This document shows, one piece after another, positions 8,506 through 16,377 of a DNA stretch of 52,749 nucleotides (its first letter is position 1; each line of letters opens with the position of its first letter). The notes under the pieces were generated by a model, which saw only the letters and a program-made list of their open reading frames with translations, made no database searches and had not been told where the DNA came from. The translations under genes and the position numbers were made by a program. Where the stretch lies: positions 68,168-120,916 of the forward strand of contig CAMKRZ010000006.1 in the NCBI GenBank assembly GCA_946415315.1, written 5' to 3'. Source of the stretch: an uncultured Lachnoclostridium sp. (GTDB taxonomy: Bacteria > Bacillota > Clostridia > Lachnospirales > Lachnospiraceae).

Positions 8506-9090
8506 ATGAGCCTGAAGGAACGCGTTTACAGCGTTCTCGTCGTTTCGGCGAAATCGACTGTCCATACAGCCCTGTCACAACTCCTCTCCGATGCCCGCTA
8601 CACTCCTGTCCGCACCGTAACAAGCGTGAGCGAGGCAAGGCGCATCCTCGGTGAGCAGCACTATGATCACGTGATCATCAACGCGCCGCTTCCCGATGAG
8701 GTTGGCACACGGTTTGCCGTGGACATCGCTGCCACCGCAGGAACCGTCGTACTTCTCATGGTCCCGTCGGAGCACCACGCGGAGATCTTCGACCGCGTCG
8801 GTGAGCACGGCGTATTCACATTGCCGAAACCGACCTCCATGCCGCTTCTGACCATCGCTCTCGAGTGGATGGCCGCAGCCAGAGAACGACTGCGAGGTCC
8901 CGAGAAAACATCCCTTTCCTTCGAGTCGAAGATGGAGGAGATCCGCATCATCAACCGCGCAAAATGGCAGCTCATCTCCGCCCTCGGACTCGACGAGCCA
9001 CAGGCGCACCGCTACATTGAAAAACAGGCGATGGACCGCTGTATCTCCAAGCGCGAGGTTGCCGAGGAGATCCTGCGGACATACTCATAA
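8506..9090 (+). CDS. ANTAR-domain antiterminator with degenerate receiver domain
   Basis: 194 residues. Residues about 8-125 have a receiver-like alpha/beta fold, but the phospho-acceptor strand reads HVIINAPLPDE, with Asn where Asp is expected, so it may not be phosphorylated. A linker helix leads to a C-terminal ANTAR domain (about 140-192: INRAKWQLISALGLDEPQAH through CISKREVAEEILRTY). ANTAR proteins bind paired hexaloop RNA hairpins and prevent termination. An ANTAR protein (NitR) next to glnA is, from memory, known in clostridia. The terminator-like leader of the glutamate synthase operon is a natural target. RBS AAAGGAG. Confidence 0.88.
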   Translation: MSLKERVYSVLVVSAKSTVHTALSQLLSDARYTPVRTVTSVSEARRILGEQHYDHVIINAPLPDEVGTRFAVDIAATAGTVVLLMVPSEHHAEIFDRVGEHGVFTLPKPTSMPLLTIALEWMAAARERLRGPEKTSLSFESKMEEIRIINRAKWQLISALGLDEPQAHRYIEKQAMDRCISKREVAEEILRTYS

Positions 9091-9113
9091 GACAACAAAA
9101 CGCCACAAAAACC

Positions 9114-9140
9114 GACGCCCGGGAATCACTCCCGGGCGTC
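9114..9140. terminator. bidirectional intrinsic terminator between convergent genes
   Basis: An 11-bp perfect stem GACGCCCGGGA/TCCCGGGCGTC with loop ATCAC, followed on the plus strand by TTCAGGTTGTTTG and on the minus strand by a T-rich stretch (GGTTTTTGTGGCGTTTTG). It separates the ANTAR gene from the convergent gene ending at 9220. Confidence 0.8.
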
Positions 9141-9219
9141 TTCAGGTTGTTTGAATCTTCTTGTTTGTCAGATAAAGCATGTGTTGAAAGCTACCGGTAA
9201 CCGGCATGCCTCTCACGTC

Positions 9220-10563
9220 TTACTTTCTCTCTTTGCCGTCTTTCCTGCTCTTCTTCACAACAATGAAGACAACCAACAAAATCACAATGATGATCACGAG
9301 CCAGATGAAAATGCACAGTCCCAGCGGCTGCGGGCAGAAGCCGCAGAGCGGGCACTTATCCTTCTTGGCCTCATCCTTCTTCTCCTCCGGCTTCGGCGTA
9401 ACCGTTACTTCCGGCGGTGTCGGCTGCGGGTCGTTTCCGATCTCAGTGGTCTCAAAGGTCAGCACCTTCGAGTATTCCGAGAACACATCATCCTGTTCAA
9501 CCTGACCACAGCGGTAGCGGCAGCGGATCTCAATCGGGGTATCCTTCGCGATCTTCGGATGGTTCTCGCTGATCAGCGTAACAAGCGCGCATTCCATCTC
9601 TCCGGTCTTAATCTCCCAGTCGGCATTGCCCATGCCGACCCACTCCGTGTCACCCTTCACACGGGCTTCCGTTTCAATCACAATGTGGCCGCCATGTGCA
9701 GCAGCATCGGCTGCCATCTTCGAGAGAGCGTCCGGAACCGTGAGGGTGAACGCAACCACCGGATTGTCGTTGAATTCCTTGTCCGTCATATGGAGATCGG
9801 TAATCTCCGGAGCCGCGATATCGCCGGCCTTGATCGGGGTGTACGCCACGGCATCCTTGCCGTAACTTGCAGTTTCGGACCATTCGGAGAATTTGTTAAG
9901 ATACTGCACTCCCTCCTCGGTCTCCTTGACTGCCGTCAATGCGTAACGAACGCGGAAGTACGCCGTATGCTTCGTAAAATCAATGTGCACACTGTCATCG
10001 TAGTACTCATACTGATCCGGGCGAAGCTGATCCTTAACGCCGGGAGTACCGTCCTCGGGTATACCGTTCCAGCCGTCATCCGAAGCGCCGCGCATGATCC
10101 AGTAGTTCTGAACGGTATCCAGACTATTCAGACCCCATTCAACGATATCCCACTCACTACAGCGGTAACGACCGTTTTCATCCTTGCCCAAACCCGTATT
10201 GTTCAGGCCGTCCCAGTACTTGTTGTAATGCCATCCGCTGACCGGATCGTTCACATCGTCGAGTGCCCAGTCAACCTGAATGTTTACATAGACATCTGAA
10301 ACCCCGTACTTCGCGAGCATTGTCTCCAGCAATCCTGCATCTCTCGCCTGGCCGATCGCCGCCAGCGCCTGAGCCATCTGATTATCCATGCTGAACGAAA
10401 ATGACATGGTAGTCGGTGAATCATTGCCCTCCATCCAGTTGACCGAAACGTTCTGCGGCGGCTTCACCTCGATTGGCAAGTCGCCTTCGTCCGCAGCGAA
10501 CGCCGTACTGACACAGCTGATCAAAAGGATCAACACAAGCAACCAAGCACTGATCTTTCTCAT
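9220..10563 (-). CDS. secreted, C-terminally membrane-anchored protein of unknown function
   Basis: 447 residues. A clear signal peptide (MRKISAWLLVLILLISCVST, cleavage after AFA) is followed by a Trp/Tyr/Asp-rich extracellular region with alternating beta-strand-like segments, perhaps fibronectin-like, that I cannot assign. A Pro/Thr/Lys linker (about 380-400) leads to KCPLCGFC, a possible metal-binding knuckle, then a transmembrane helix (about 412-434) and a basic tail KKSRKDGKERK. The protein should sit on the outer face of the membrane. GGAGG precedes the ATG. The terminator of the tRNA-Ala gene ends only about 30 bases upstream, leaving little room for a separate promoter. Confidence 0.75.
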   Translation of the reverse strand: MRKISAWLLVLILLISCVSTAFAADEGDLPIEVKPPQNVSVNWMEGNDSPTTMSFSFSMDNQMAQALAAIGQARDAGLLETMLAKYGVSDVYVNIQVDWALDDVNDPVSGWHYNKYWDGLNNTGLGKDENGRYRCSEWDIVEWGLNSLDTVQNYWIMRGASDDGWNGIPEDGTPGVKDQLRPDQYEYYDDSVHIDFTKHTAYFRVRYALTAVKETEEGVQYLNKFSEWSETASYGKDAVAYTPIKAGDIAAPEITDLHMTDKEFNDNPVVAFTLTVPDALSKMAADAAAHGGHIVIETEARVKGDTEWVGMGNADWEIKTGEMECALVTLISENHPKIAKDTPIEIRCRYRCGQVEQDDVFSEYSKVLTFETTEIGNDPQPTPPEVTVTPKPEEKKDEAKKDKCPLCGFCPQPLGLCIFIWLVIIIVILLVVFIVVKKSRKDGKERK

Positions 10564-10593
10564 TGTATAAATACCTCCTGCATATTCTCTTCC

Positions 10594-10638
10594 CTAAAAC
10601 AAAATCCGAACCCACCCTGCTAAGATAAAGTTCGGATT
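10594..10638 (-). terminator. intrinsic terminator of tRNA-Ala
   Basis: On the minus strand AATCCGAAC (10630-10638 complement) pairs with GTTCGGATT (10603-10611 complement), followed by TTGTTTTAG. It begins one base after the tRNA 3' end. Confidence 0.75.
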
Positions 10639-10639
10639 C

Positions 10640-10712
10640 TGGAGCGTACGGGACTTGAACCCGTGACCCCAACACTGCCAGTGTTGTGCGCTCCCAACTG
10701 CGCTAACGCCCC
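10640..10712 (-). tRNA. tRNA-Ala (anticodon GGC)
   Basis: A 73-base cloverleaf: acceptor GGGGCGT/ACGCTCC with the G3-U70 pair diagnostic of alanine tRNA, D arm, anticodon stem CAACA/TGTTG with loop CTGGCAG (anticodon GGC, reading GCC/GCU), T arm ACGGG-TTCAAGT-CCCGT, discriminator A. The CCA end is not encoded, so it must be added after RNase Z cleavage. Confidence 0.95.
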
Positions 10713-10730
10713 GCTTCATACATACAAGGT

Positions 10731-10760
10731 TATTTAATCGGAAAATGCGTTGTTTGTCAA
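10731..10760 (-). promoter_or_regulatory. promoter of tRNA-Ala
   Basis: On the minus strand TTGACA (10755-10760) is followed after 17 bases by TTAAAT (10732-10737), or after 18 by TAAATA. One copy of the repeated word GGAAAATG (10740-10747) lies in the spacer and an inverted 7-base copy (10773-10779) lies upstream. The start site would be about 12 bases before the mature tRNA. Confidence 0.65.
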
Positions 10761-10888
10761 GGATTTCCCCGTATTTTCCGATCAAATCCGTATTGATTTT
10801 TACTCTGTAAACATATACCGAAAAACCGTAATCGCGCATGCCCGAAAACACGTCCGTCACAGCGGTTTCCCGGTCTGTCTCATCTCTG

Positions 10889-12532
10889 TCAGTTGATGGT
10901 CTCCAGGATCCACAACATGTGACGCGTCTCCTTGTAGTTTTCAAGCGGATAAACGCGAACTGCGATGCCCTGCCCGTCGATGCGGCGGAATCTGACGATC
11001 GGTTCCTCCCCGCGGTCAAGCATCTGCATCAGCTGCTCATAGTTCATAAACTCGTCGATCGCGCGGAAATACGCCTTATCCACCATCGCTTCCACATACG
11101 CGTAGCAGCCCTTGCGGAAGGAACCGTTGCCTTTTACAAGAACATCGTTAAAATAACTCGGGAGGAAGAGACACTGTACCGTATCGTTGATCGGATCGAC
11201 TTCGAACACGCCGCGGAAATGCTGCCATGCGACTTCGGTAAACGTGCGCACCGCCTCCTCGGAAGCCTTGCCTCTGACCATCTCCGCCTCAGGTATCGCA
11301 TCGAGATTACGCTGCTCTTTTCGCTGGTAATAGAGGAACTTGGCCTCGTACATCCGCTCCTCCGCGACATGGATGAGATCCTTCGGATTGATGCTGTCGA
11401 CATCCCAGGCAATACCGTAGGAAATGTAATAGTTTTTCTGACCGAGGATGCGGTCGACAAGCGCCATTCGCGACACGATCTCGTGCTTCTCCATCTTCTC
11501 GGAAATCACGACAAACTCATCACCGCCGATCCGGTACACGGTATCCACGGCAAACTGCGCGAGCAACAGCTTCGCGATCTCAATCAGCATCTCGTCGCCG
11601 GCCTCATGACCGTCGCGGTTGTTGATCGTGTGAAGCTCATTGACGTCGATGTAGACGCAGCCGAAACGGATCATGCCCTCCGCGTTGGCTTCCTCCAGCC
11701 AGCGGTCGAACGCGAGCCGGTTCTGAAGACCCGTGAGCGCATCCGTTGTCCCGGCATTCTTCACAACCGTGAAATACCGATAGTTATGCATCGCCAGCGA
11801 CATCGGGCAGGCAAGATTCTTCAACAGTTCAAGCGCATACCGCGGCCGCGCCGAGTGTGCCATACCGGCCACATCCCGAACCTCACCGTCCGCGTTGAGC
11901 ACCGGCACAAGCACGATGTTGTCCGCATGGTACTTCTCCATAAACTCATATGTCAGCGGAAAATCCTGCTTCATCCGCTTTGATTTCCGCAGGATCGCGC
12001 CCTCCGGATGCGCCGCCGCGCAGGCATACAGATCAAGACGCCTCTCGTGTGCCGCGCTGTAAATGCCGCGCCGCATCTCGGCATCACCGATGATCTTCGT
12101 CTTGTGCGTGTCGTCCTCCTCGTACACGAGCGCCGTCACCGCCGAACTGCAGTAGCGATTCATCTCCTCCATCGCCAGCTGAAAATTCTCCGGTTTGTAC
12201 GCCGCGTCCATCAGAAGATTTTCCACATCGTTGATCAGCGCCGCTGTCTTTCGCTGGTTGTACGCCCAGATCATCTGGATGACATAGTACACGACCAGGC
12301 CGACCACCAGGTAGGTCGCAACAAACGCGACCATGTGCCGCAATTCCAGCGCGCTCGCATCCGCGTACTCGCCGGAAAATTCTTTCGTAATGCGTTCCTT
12401 CATCCGGTTCATCCGAACCATCAGTATACCGAATCCGACCATCAGGAACAGGACGAAGAGCAATAATGCCAGGACTCTTCGGTCAGACAGTCTCTTTCTC
12501 TGATTTTTCAAAAAGGTTTTGATCCGTTCCAC
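10889..12532 (-). CDS. membrane-bound diguanylate cyclase (GGDEF domain)
   Basis: 547 residues from a GTG at 12532 that has GGGGG 8 bases upstream (the frame stays open to 12640). Two transmembrane helices (about 17-40 and 67-90) precede a GAF-like sensory region (about 100-270) and a GGDEF domain (about 275-430) with an intact RIGGDEFVVI signature, so it should make cyclic di-GMP from two GTP. A further C-terminal PAS-like region (about 445-547) is unusual; most such proteins end after GGDEF. No EAL domain is present. A likely promoter with TATATTAT lies near 12680-12700. The signal sensed is unknown. Confidence 0.85.
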   Translation of the reverse strand: MERIKTFLKNQRKRLSDRRVLALLLFVLFLMVGFGILMVRMNRMKERITKEFSGEYADASALELRHMVAFVATYLVVGLVVYYVIQMIWAYNQRKTAALINDVENLLMDAAYKPENFQLAMEEMNRYCSSAVTALVYEEDDTHKTKIIGDAEMRRGIYSAAHERRLDLYACAAAHPEGAILRKSKRMKQDFPLTYEFMEKYHADNIVLVPVLNADGEVRDVAGMAHSARPRYALELLKNLACPMSLAMHNYRYFTVVKNAGTTDALTGLQNRLAFDRWLEEANAEGMIRFGCVYIDVNELHTINNRDGHEAGDEMLIEIAKLLLAQFAVDTVYRIGGDEFVVISEKMEKHEIVSRMALVDRILGQKNYYISYGIAWDVDSINPKDLIHVAEERMYEAKFLYYQRKEQRNLDAIPEAEMVRGKASEEAVRTFTEVAWQHFRGVFEVDPINDTVQCLFLPSYFNDVLVKGNGSFRKGCYAYVEAMVDKAYFRAIDEFMNYEQLMQMLDRGEEPIVRFRRIDGQGIAVRVYPLENYKETRHMLWILETIN

Positions 12533-12766
12533 TTGCACCGCCCCCTGTCCGAAATTTTCGCATGCGTCGCGCTGTCTCGCCCAAGCGGCGATCGCTGTCT
12601 CGCATACCCCTCTCTCACGGACTGCTCCGTTTTCTGCCACCTTTCGCGGTGATGGCTTTTCCTCGCTACTACACTACCCTAATAATATAACAAAAAATCT
12701 TACATTACTACCGTTTTTTCGGCTTTCCGACGCATTCCGCCGCCGGCCCCTGCCCCGTGATGCAGA

Positions 12767-12807
12767 AAAGCGGGAAAATGTCGCTATTTCCGACATTTTC
12801 CCGCTTT
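12767..12807. terminator. 17-bp perfect hairpin terminator built from two inverted GGAAAATG words
   Basis: AAAGCGGGAAAATGTCG (12767-12783) pairs without mismatch with 12791-12807 around the loop CTATTTC. On the minus strand the stem ends in TTT then CTGC, so it can terminate the riboflavin/Sel1 operon; the palindrome also works on the plus strand. Each arm contains one copy of the 8-mer over-represented across the window. The rest of the 390-base gap 12533-12922 holds the GGDEF promoter region and no gene I can support. Confidence 0.8.
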
Positions 12808-12922
12808 ATCAAACTCTTTTCCCTTCAAAAAACCATGACCGCACTGCGCTCTCCCGCTGTTCCGCTCCGCGGACGCGCCCGTCTTACGACGAGCAGCCAA
12901 TCCCGTACCGTTCGCAGACGTT

Positions 12923-13726
12923 TCAGTCGTACTTCCACTCGAGCTCCGGCAGCGTCTTCTCCATCTCCGCGCGCGCTTTGGCCTGGCCCTCGATGGTGCC
13001 CTTTAAGCTCCTGCGATACTCAACCTCGCCGTCCATCACCATGCTGTACAGAAACGCTTCCGCCTTCTGGAAACACACCAGCGCACCGCGAAGGTCTTTC
13101 TCCGTCCCTTCGCCGGAGAGCATCATTTCCCCGAGGCGAAGAAGCACCGGCCCCGCGATATAATTTTCCGCTTCCTCCGTCATCGTGCCCATGCAGTACA
13201 GGTAAATGCGGAAGGCCTCCTGCGGATTCTTCTCCACATAGTACCCGTTACGGTACATGTCGCCGATCTTGTACAGCGAATTCAGGTGTCCGTCGAACGC
13301 ACCCAGCGCAAAATAATGGAACGCCCGCTTGTAGTCCACCTCCACATTGCGGCCGTAATAATAGCAGTAGCCGAGATTCTCCTGCGCCTGACGATTGCCC
13401 TTGTCCGCCGCCATCTCGTAGTAGCGGAGCGCCTCCGCAAAATCCGACTCCCCGTTGCGCCCCATGTAGTACAGCGCGCCGAGATCGCACATCGCCCGGT
13501 CGTCATCGTCCTGAATGCATTCCTTGTACAGGAACACGATAAAGTCAAACAGAAACTGCGGCATTGTCTTCGTCTTGTCACAGTTCACCAGCTCCGACGC
13601 CAGCTCATACAGCCCGCCGAAGTCCTCATCCTGCATGCTGTCGATGCAGGCCACTGTCTCCGGATACTCCTCCGGATTCAGCTGTTCCCGGATCTCCTCG
13701 AGAGTTCCGTCCAGTTGTAAAACCAT
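12923..13726 (-). CDS. Sel1-like repeat (TPR-type) protein
   Basis: 267 residues with about four Sel1-like repeats between residues 78 and 225: AMCDLGALYYMGRNGESDF, AQENLGYCYYYGRNVEVDY, SLYKIGDMYRNGYYVEKNP and VLLRLGEMMLSGEGTEKDL. Such repeats form alpha-solenoid protein-binding scaffolds. There is no signal peptide, so it is cytoplasmic. It starts 13 bases after ribH stops and ends just before the terminator at 12767-12807, so it is the last gene of the riboflavin operon. No role in flavin metabolism is known to me; co-transcription may be incidental. Confidence 0.8.
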   Translation of the reverse strand: MVLQLDGTLEEIREQLNPEEYPETVACIDSMQDEDFGGLYELASELVNCDKTKTMPQFLFDFIVFLYKECIQDDDDRAMCDLGALYYMGRNGESDFAEALRYYEMAADKGNRQAQENLGYCYYYGRNVEVDYKRAFHYFALGAFDGHLNSLYKIGDMYRNGYYVEKNPQEAFRIYLYCMGTMTEEAENYIAGPVLLRLGEMMLSGEGTEKDLRGALVCFQKAEAFLYSMVMDGEVEYRRSLKGTIEGQAKARAEMEKTLPELEWKYD

Positions 13727-13739
13727 ACTTGATTACCTC

Positions 13740-14210
13740 TTATACCTGCTTCATCAGGTTGACCATCTCGATCGCGCTCAGGGCACAGTCATAGCCCTTG
13801 TTGCCCGCCTTGGAGCCCGCGCGCTCGATCGCCTGCTCAATATTTTCCGTGGTGATCACACCGAAGAGTACCGGCACACCGCTCGCAAGACCGGCCTGCG
13901 CGATCCCCTTCGCTGTCTCGTTCACGACAAGCTCGTAGTGGGAAGTCGATCCGCGGATGACCGCACCGACACAGATGACCGCATCGTACTTGCCGCTCTT
14001 CGCCATGGTCTGTGCCACAAGCGGGATCTCAAATGCGCCGGGAACCCACGCCGCGTCAATGTTGGCCTCCTCCACGCCGTGACGAACCAGTCCGTCCACC
14101 GCGCCGTCCAGAAGCTTCTGTACGATAAATGCGTTGAAACGCGATGCCACGATACCTACCTTCATGCCCTGCGGGGCTACTACCTGACCTTCCAGCAAAC
14201 GAATGCTCAT
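13740..14210 (-). CDS. ribH: 6,7-dimethyl-8-ribityllumazine synthase
   Basis: 156 residues. It condenses the pyrimidine intermediate with 3,4-dihydroxy-2-butanone 4-phosphate to give lumazine, the penultimate step of riboflavin synthesis. Signatures include [27 protein letters not shown] and [14 protein letters not shown]. The ATG at 14210 is preferred over an upstream in-frame start because AAGGAGG lies 7 bases before it. It is separated from ribBA by 155 bases containing an operator-like palindrome at 14276-14291, so it might also have its own control. Confidence 0.95.
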   Translation of the reverse strand: MSIRLLEGQVVAPQGMKVGIVASRFNAFIVQKLLDGAVDGLVRHGVEEANIDAAWVPGAFEIPLVAQTMAKSGKYDAVICVGAVIRGSTSHYELVVNETAKGIAQAGLASGVPVLFGVITTENIEQAIERAGSKAGNKGYDCALSAIEMVNLMKQV

Positions 14211-14275
14211 GATGATGTCCTCCTTGATGATATGTTTTTGTGTTGTCACGGCGACAAGCGCCGTCCGGCATGCTA

Positions 14276-14291
14276 TTCTACTATTGTAGTA
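14276..14291. promoter_or_regulatory. operator-like dyad TTCTAC-N4-GTAGTA
   Basis: A near-perfect inverted repeat in the ribBA-ribH spacer. It matches the exact dyads TTCTAC-N4-GTAGAA at 24086-24101 and 48360-48375 except for one base. It could be the binding site of a dimeric repressor. No regulator is identified. Confidence 0.35.
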
Positions 14292-14365
14292 TCATTTGTT
14301 TATGCCATATTGTGCTGTTTCTTTACGCCTTGCGGTGTCCTGCCTTCAAGCCTCTCTGTCTCAAC

Positions 14366-15580
14366 TCAGTCCAGCTTGATCTCGTTGAAAATGTGCCCCA
14401 TCCGCTCCTGCTTGGTCCGCATGTACCGCAGGTCGTAGCGTCCCGGTTCGATCTCGATCGGCACGCGCTCGCGGATCTCGAAGTTGAAGCCCTCCAGGCC
14501 GTAGATCTTGCTCGGGTTGTTGGTGAGAAGCCGAAGCGACTTGACGCCGAGACTCTGCAAAATCTGCGCGCCGCTCCAGTATTCACGGAGGTCCGCCTCG
14601 AAACCGAGTTTTAAATTCGCGTCCACCGTGTCGTAACCGATCTCCTGCAGCTCGTACGCCTTCAGCTTGTTGATCAGTCCGATGCCCCGGCCCTCCTGCC
14701 GCATGTACAGGATGATGCCCCGGCCTTCCTCCTGCACCATCCGCATCGCGGTGTGCAGCTGCTCGCCGCAGTCGCAGCGCGCCGAGCCGAACACGTCGCC
14801 GGTCAGGCACTCCGAGTGAACGCGGCACAGGATGTTCTCCCCGTCACCGATGTCCCCGCACACAAGCGCCACATGGTGCTCGCCGGTGATGTCGTTGACA
14901 AAGCCGCAGATCTTGAACTCGCCGTACGCCGTCGGCAACTTGGCTTCCGCCGCGCGGTGCATGTGATTCTCATAGCGCCGCAGATAGTTCTGAAGGTCGC
15001 GGATCGTGATGAAGCAGAGTCCGAATTTCTGCGCCATCTCCTGCAGTTCCGGCGTGCGCATCATCGTGCCGTCATCGCGCATCACCTCGCAGCAGAGGCC
15101 GCATTCCTGCAGTCCCGCAAGCCGGCAGAGGTCGACCGTCGCCTCGGTGTGGCCGTTGCGCGCAAGCACACCGCCCTTTCTCGCCGTGAGAGGGAACACG
15201 TGCCCGGGTCTTCGCAGATCCTCCGGCTTTGTATCAGGGTCGGCGCACGCACGGCACGTAAAGCCACGCTCCTCCGCCGAGATGCCCGTCGTCGTCTTCA
15301 CATGGTCGACGGAGACGGTAAATGCGGTACAGTGGTTGTCCGTATTTTCCGAGACCATCTGCGGAAGATTGAGACGCTTCGCGATTCCTGCGGACAACGG
15401 CATGCAGATCAGCCCGCGTCCGTACTGCGCCATAAAATTGACGTTCTCCGTCGTTGCGAACTGTGCAGCGCAGATCAGGTCGCCCTCATTTTCCCGATCC
15501 GGATCGTCCGTGCACAGGATCAGCTTGCCTGCCCTGAGCGCCTCGATCGCCTCGGGAATCGTGTTGTATTGAAACTCCAT
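14366..15580 (-). CDS. ribBA: bifunctional 3,4-dihydroxy-2-butanone-4-phosphate synthase / GTP cyclohydrolase II
   Basis: 404 residues. The N-terminal half (1-200) is DHBP synthase: [16 protein letters not shown] is the acidic substrate/metal loop and GHTEATVDL follows. The C-terminal half (about 205-404) is GTP cyclohydrolase II with the zinc cysteines in [20 protein letters not shown] and RQEGRGIGL. The two activities supply both branches of riboflavin synthesis, from ribulose 5-phosphate and GTP. It lies between ribE and ribH in the FMN-riboswitch operon. Length is normal for the fused form. Confidence 0.95.
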   Translation of the reverse strand: MEFQYNTIPEAIEALRAGKLILCTDDPDRENEGDLICAAQFATTENVNFMAQYGRGLICMPLSAGIAKRLNLPQMVSENTDNHCTAFTVSVDHVKTTTGISAEERGFTCRACADPDTKPEDLRRPGHVFPLTARKGGVLARNGHTEATVDLCRLAGLQECGLCCEVMRDDGTMMRTPELQEMAQKFGLCFITIRDLQNYLRRYENHMHRAAEAKLPTAYGEFKICGFVNDITGEHHVALVCGDIGDGENILCRVHSECLTGDVFGSARCDCGEQLHTAMRMVQEEGRGIILYMRQEGRGIGLINKLKAYELQEIGYDTVDANLKLGFEADLREYWSGAQILQSLGVKSLRLLTNNPSKIYGLEGFNFEIRERVPIEIEPGRYDLRYMRTKQERMGHIFNEIKLD

Positions 15581-15642
15581 CGGTTATATCACCTCGCATT
15601 TCCACGATGGTTCCGCGGATGTGTGATCCGCTGTAATCCGGT

Positions 15643-16329
15643 TTATAAAAATCCGTTGCGCGCCAGGAGGTCCATGGTCACACTTTCATCGGACCCGGAA
15701 AATGACGCTCTTCCGTCGCCGGTTCCGTTTGCTCCCGCAGTTCCGTAACGCAACAGTTTCTGTACGTATTTGCCGACAATGTCGGTCTCCAGGTTGACGG
15801 TGTCGCCTGCGGCCTTGCGCAGCAAAACCGTCTCGTCCGCCGTGTGCGGTATGATGGACACGCTGAACTCCGTGTCGGTCACCGATGCGACCGTCAGGCT
15901 GATGCCGTCGATCGCGATCGAGCCCTTCTCGACCACGAGCGCCAGCAGTTCCCGTGCTGCCGCGATCGTCACGACCACCGCGTTCTCATCCCGCTTCATC
16001 TGCGCGATCCTGCCCGTGCCATCGATGTGCCCGGACACGATGTGTCCGCCGAACCGTCCGTCCGCCGCCATCGCCCGCTCCAGGTCGACCGGGCTGCCCT
16101 TCCGAAGCGTTCCCAGGTTGCTTCTGCGAAGCGTCTCCGGCATAACATCCGCCGTGAAGCCGTCCGATGACAAGCCGGTCACCGTGAGGCACACGCCGTT
16201 CACGGCGATGGAGTCGCCGATCTTCGTTCCGGCAAGCACCTTGCGGGCCTGTATCGCGATCTCGCCGGAACGACTGCCGGTGATCACCTGCCGCACAATT
16301 CCGACCTCTTCCACTATTCCGGTAAACAT
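15643..16329 (-). CDS. ribE: riboflavin synthase alpha chain
   Basis: 228 residues with the two internally repeated lumazine-binding barrels. MFTGIVEEVG begins the first and GGHIVSGHIDGTG the second, and GVCLTVT and GISLTVASV are corresponding repeat segments. It dismutates two lumazine molecules to riboflavin. I chose the ATG at 16329, which has GAGGTG 6 bases upstream, rather than the overlapping GTG at 16338. It follows ribD and precedes ribBA. The C-terminal tail (about 195-228) is Ser/Gly-rich and longer than usual. Confidence 0.95.
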   Translation of the reverse strand: MFTGIVEEVGIVRQVITGSRSGEIAIQARKVLAGTKIGDSIAVNGVCLTVTGLSSDGFTADVMPETLRRSNLGTLRKGSPVDLERAMAADGRFGGHIVSGHIDGTGRIAQMKRDENAVVVTIAAARELLALVVEKGSIAIDGISLTVASVTDTEFSVSIIPHTADETVLLRKAAGDTVNLETDIVGKYVQKLLRYGTAGANGTGDGRASFSGSDESVTMDLLARNGFL

Positions 16330-16377
16330 ATCCGTCACCTCACTGTATCACAATCCGTCCGTACTCTGAGTCCATGA

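Noticed and set aside
9151-10299. Long plus-strand open frame opposite the secreted-protein gene
   Set aside because: It is antisense to a gene with a signal peptide, ribosome site and TM anchor; its translation is His/Arg/Val-rich with no domain, as expected for a GC-rich shadow frame.
10594-11019. Open frame spanning tRNA-Ala on the minus strand
   Set aside because: It reads through the tRNA, its promoter and terminator and resembles no protein.
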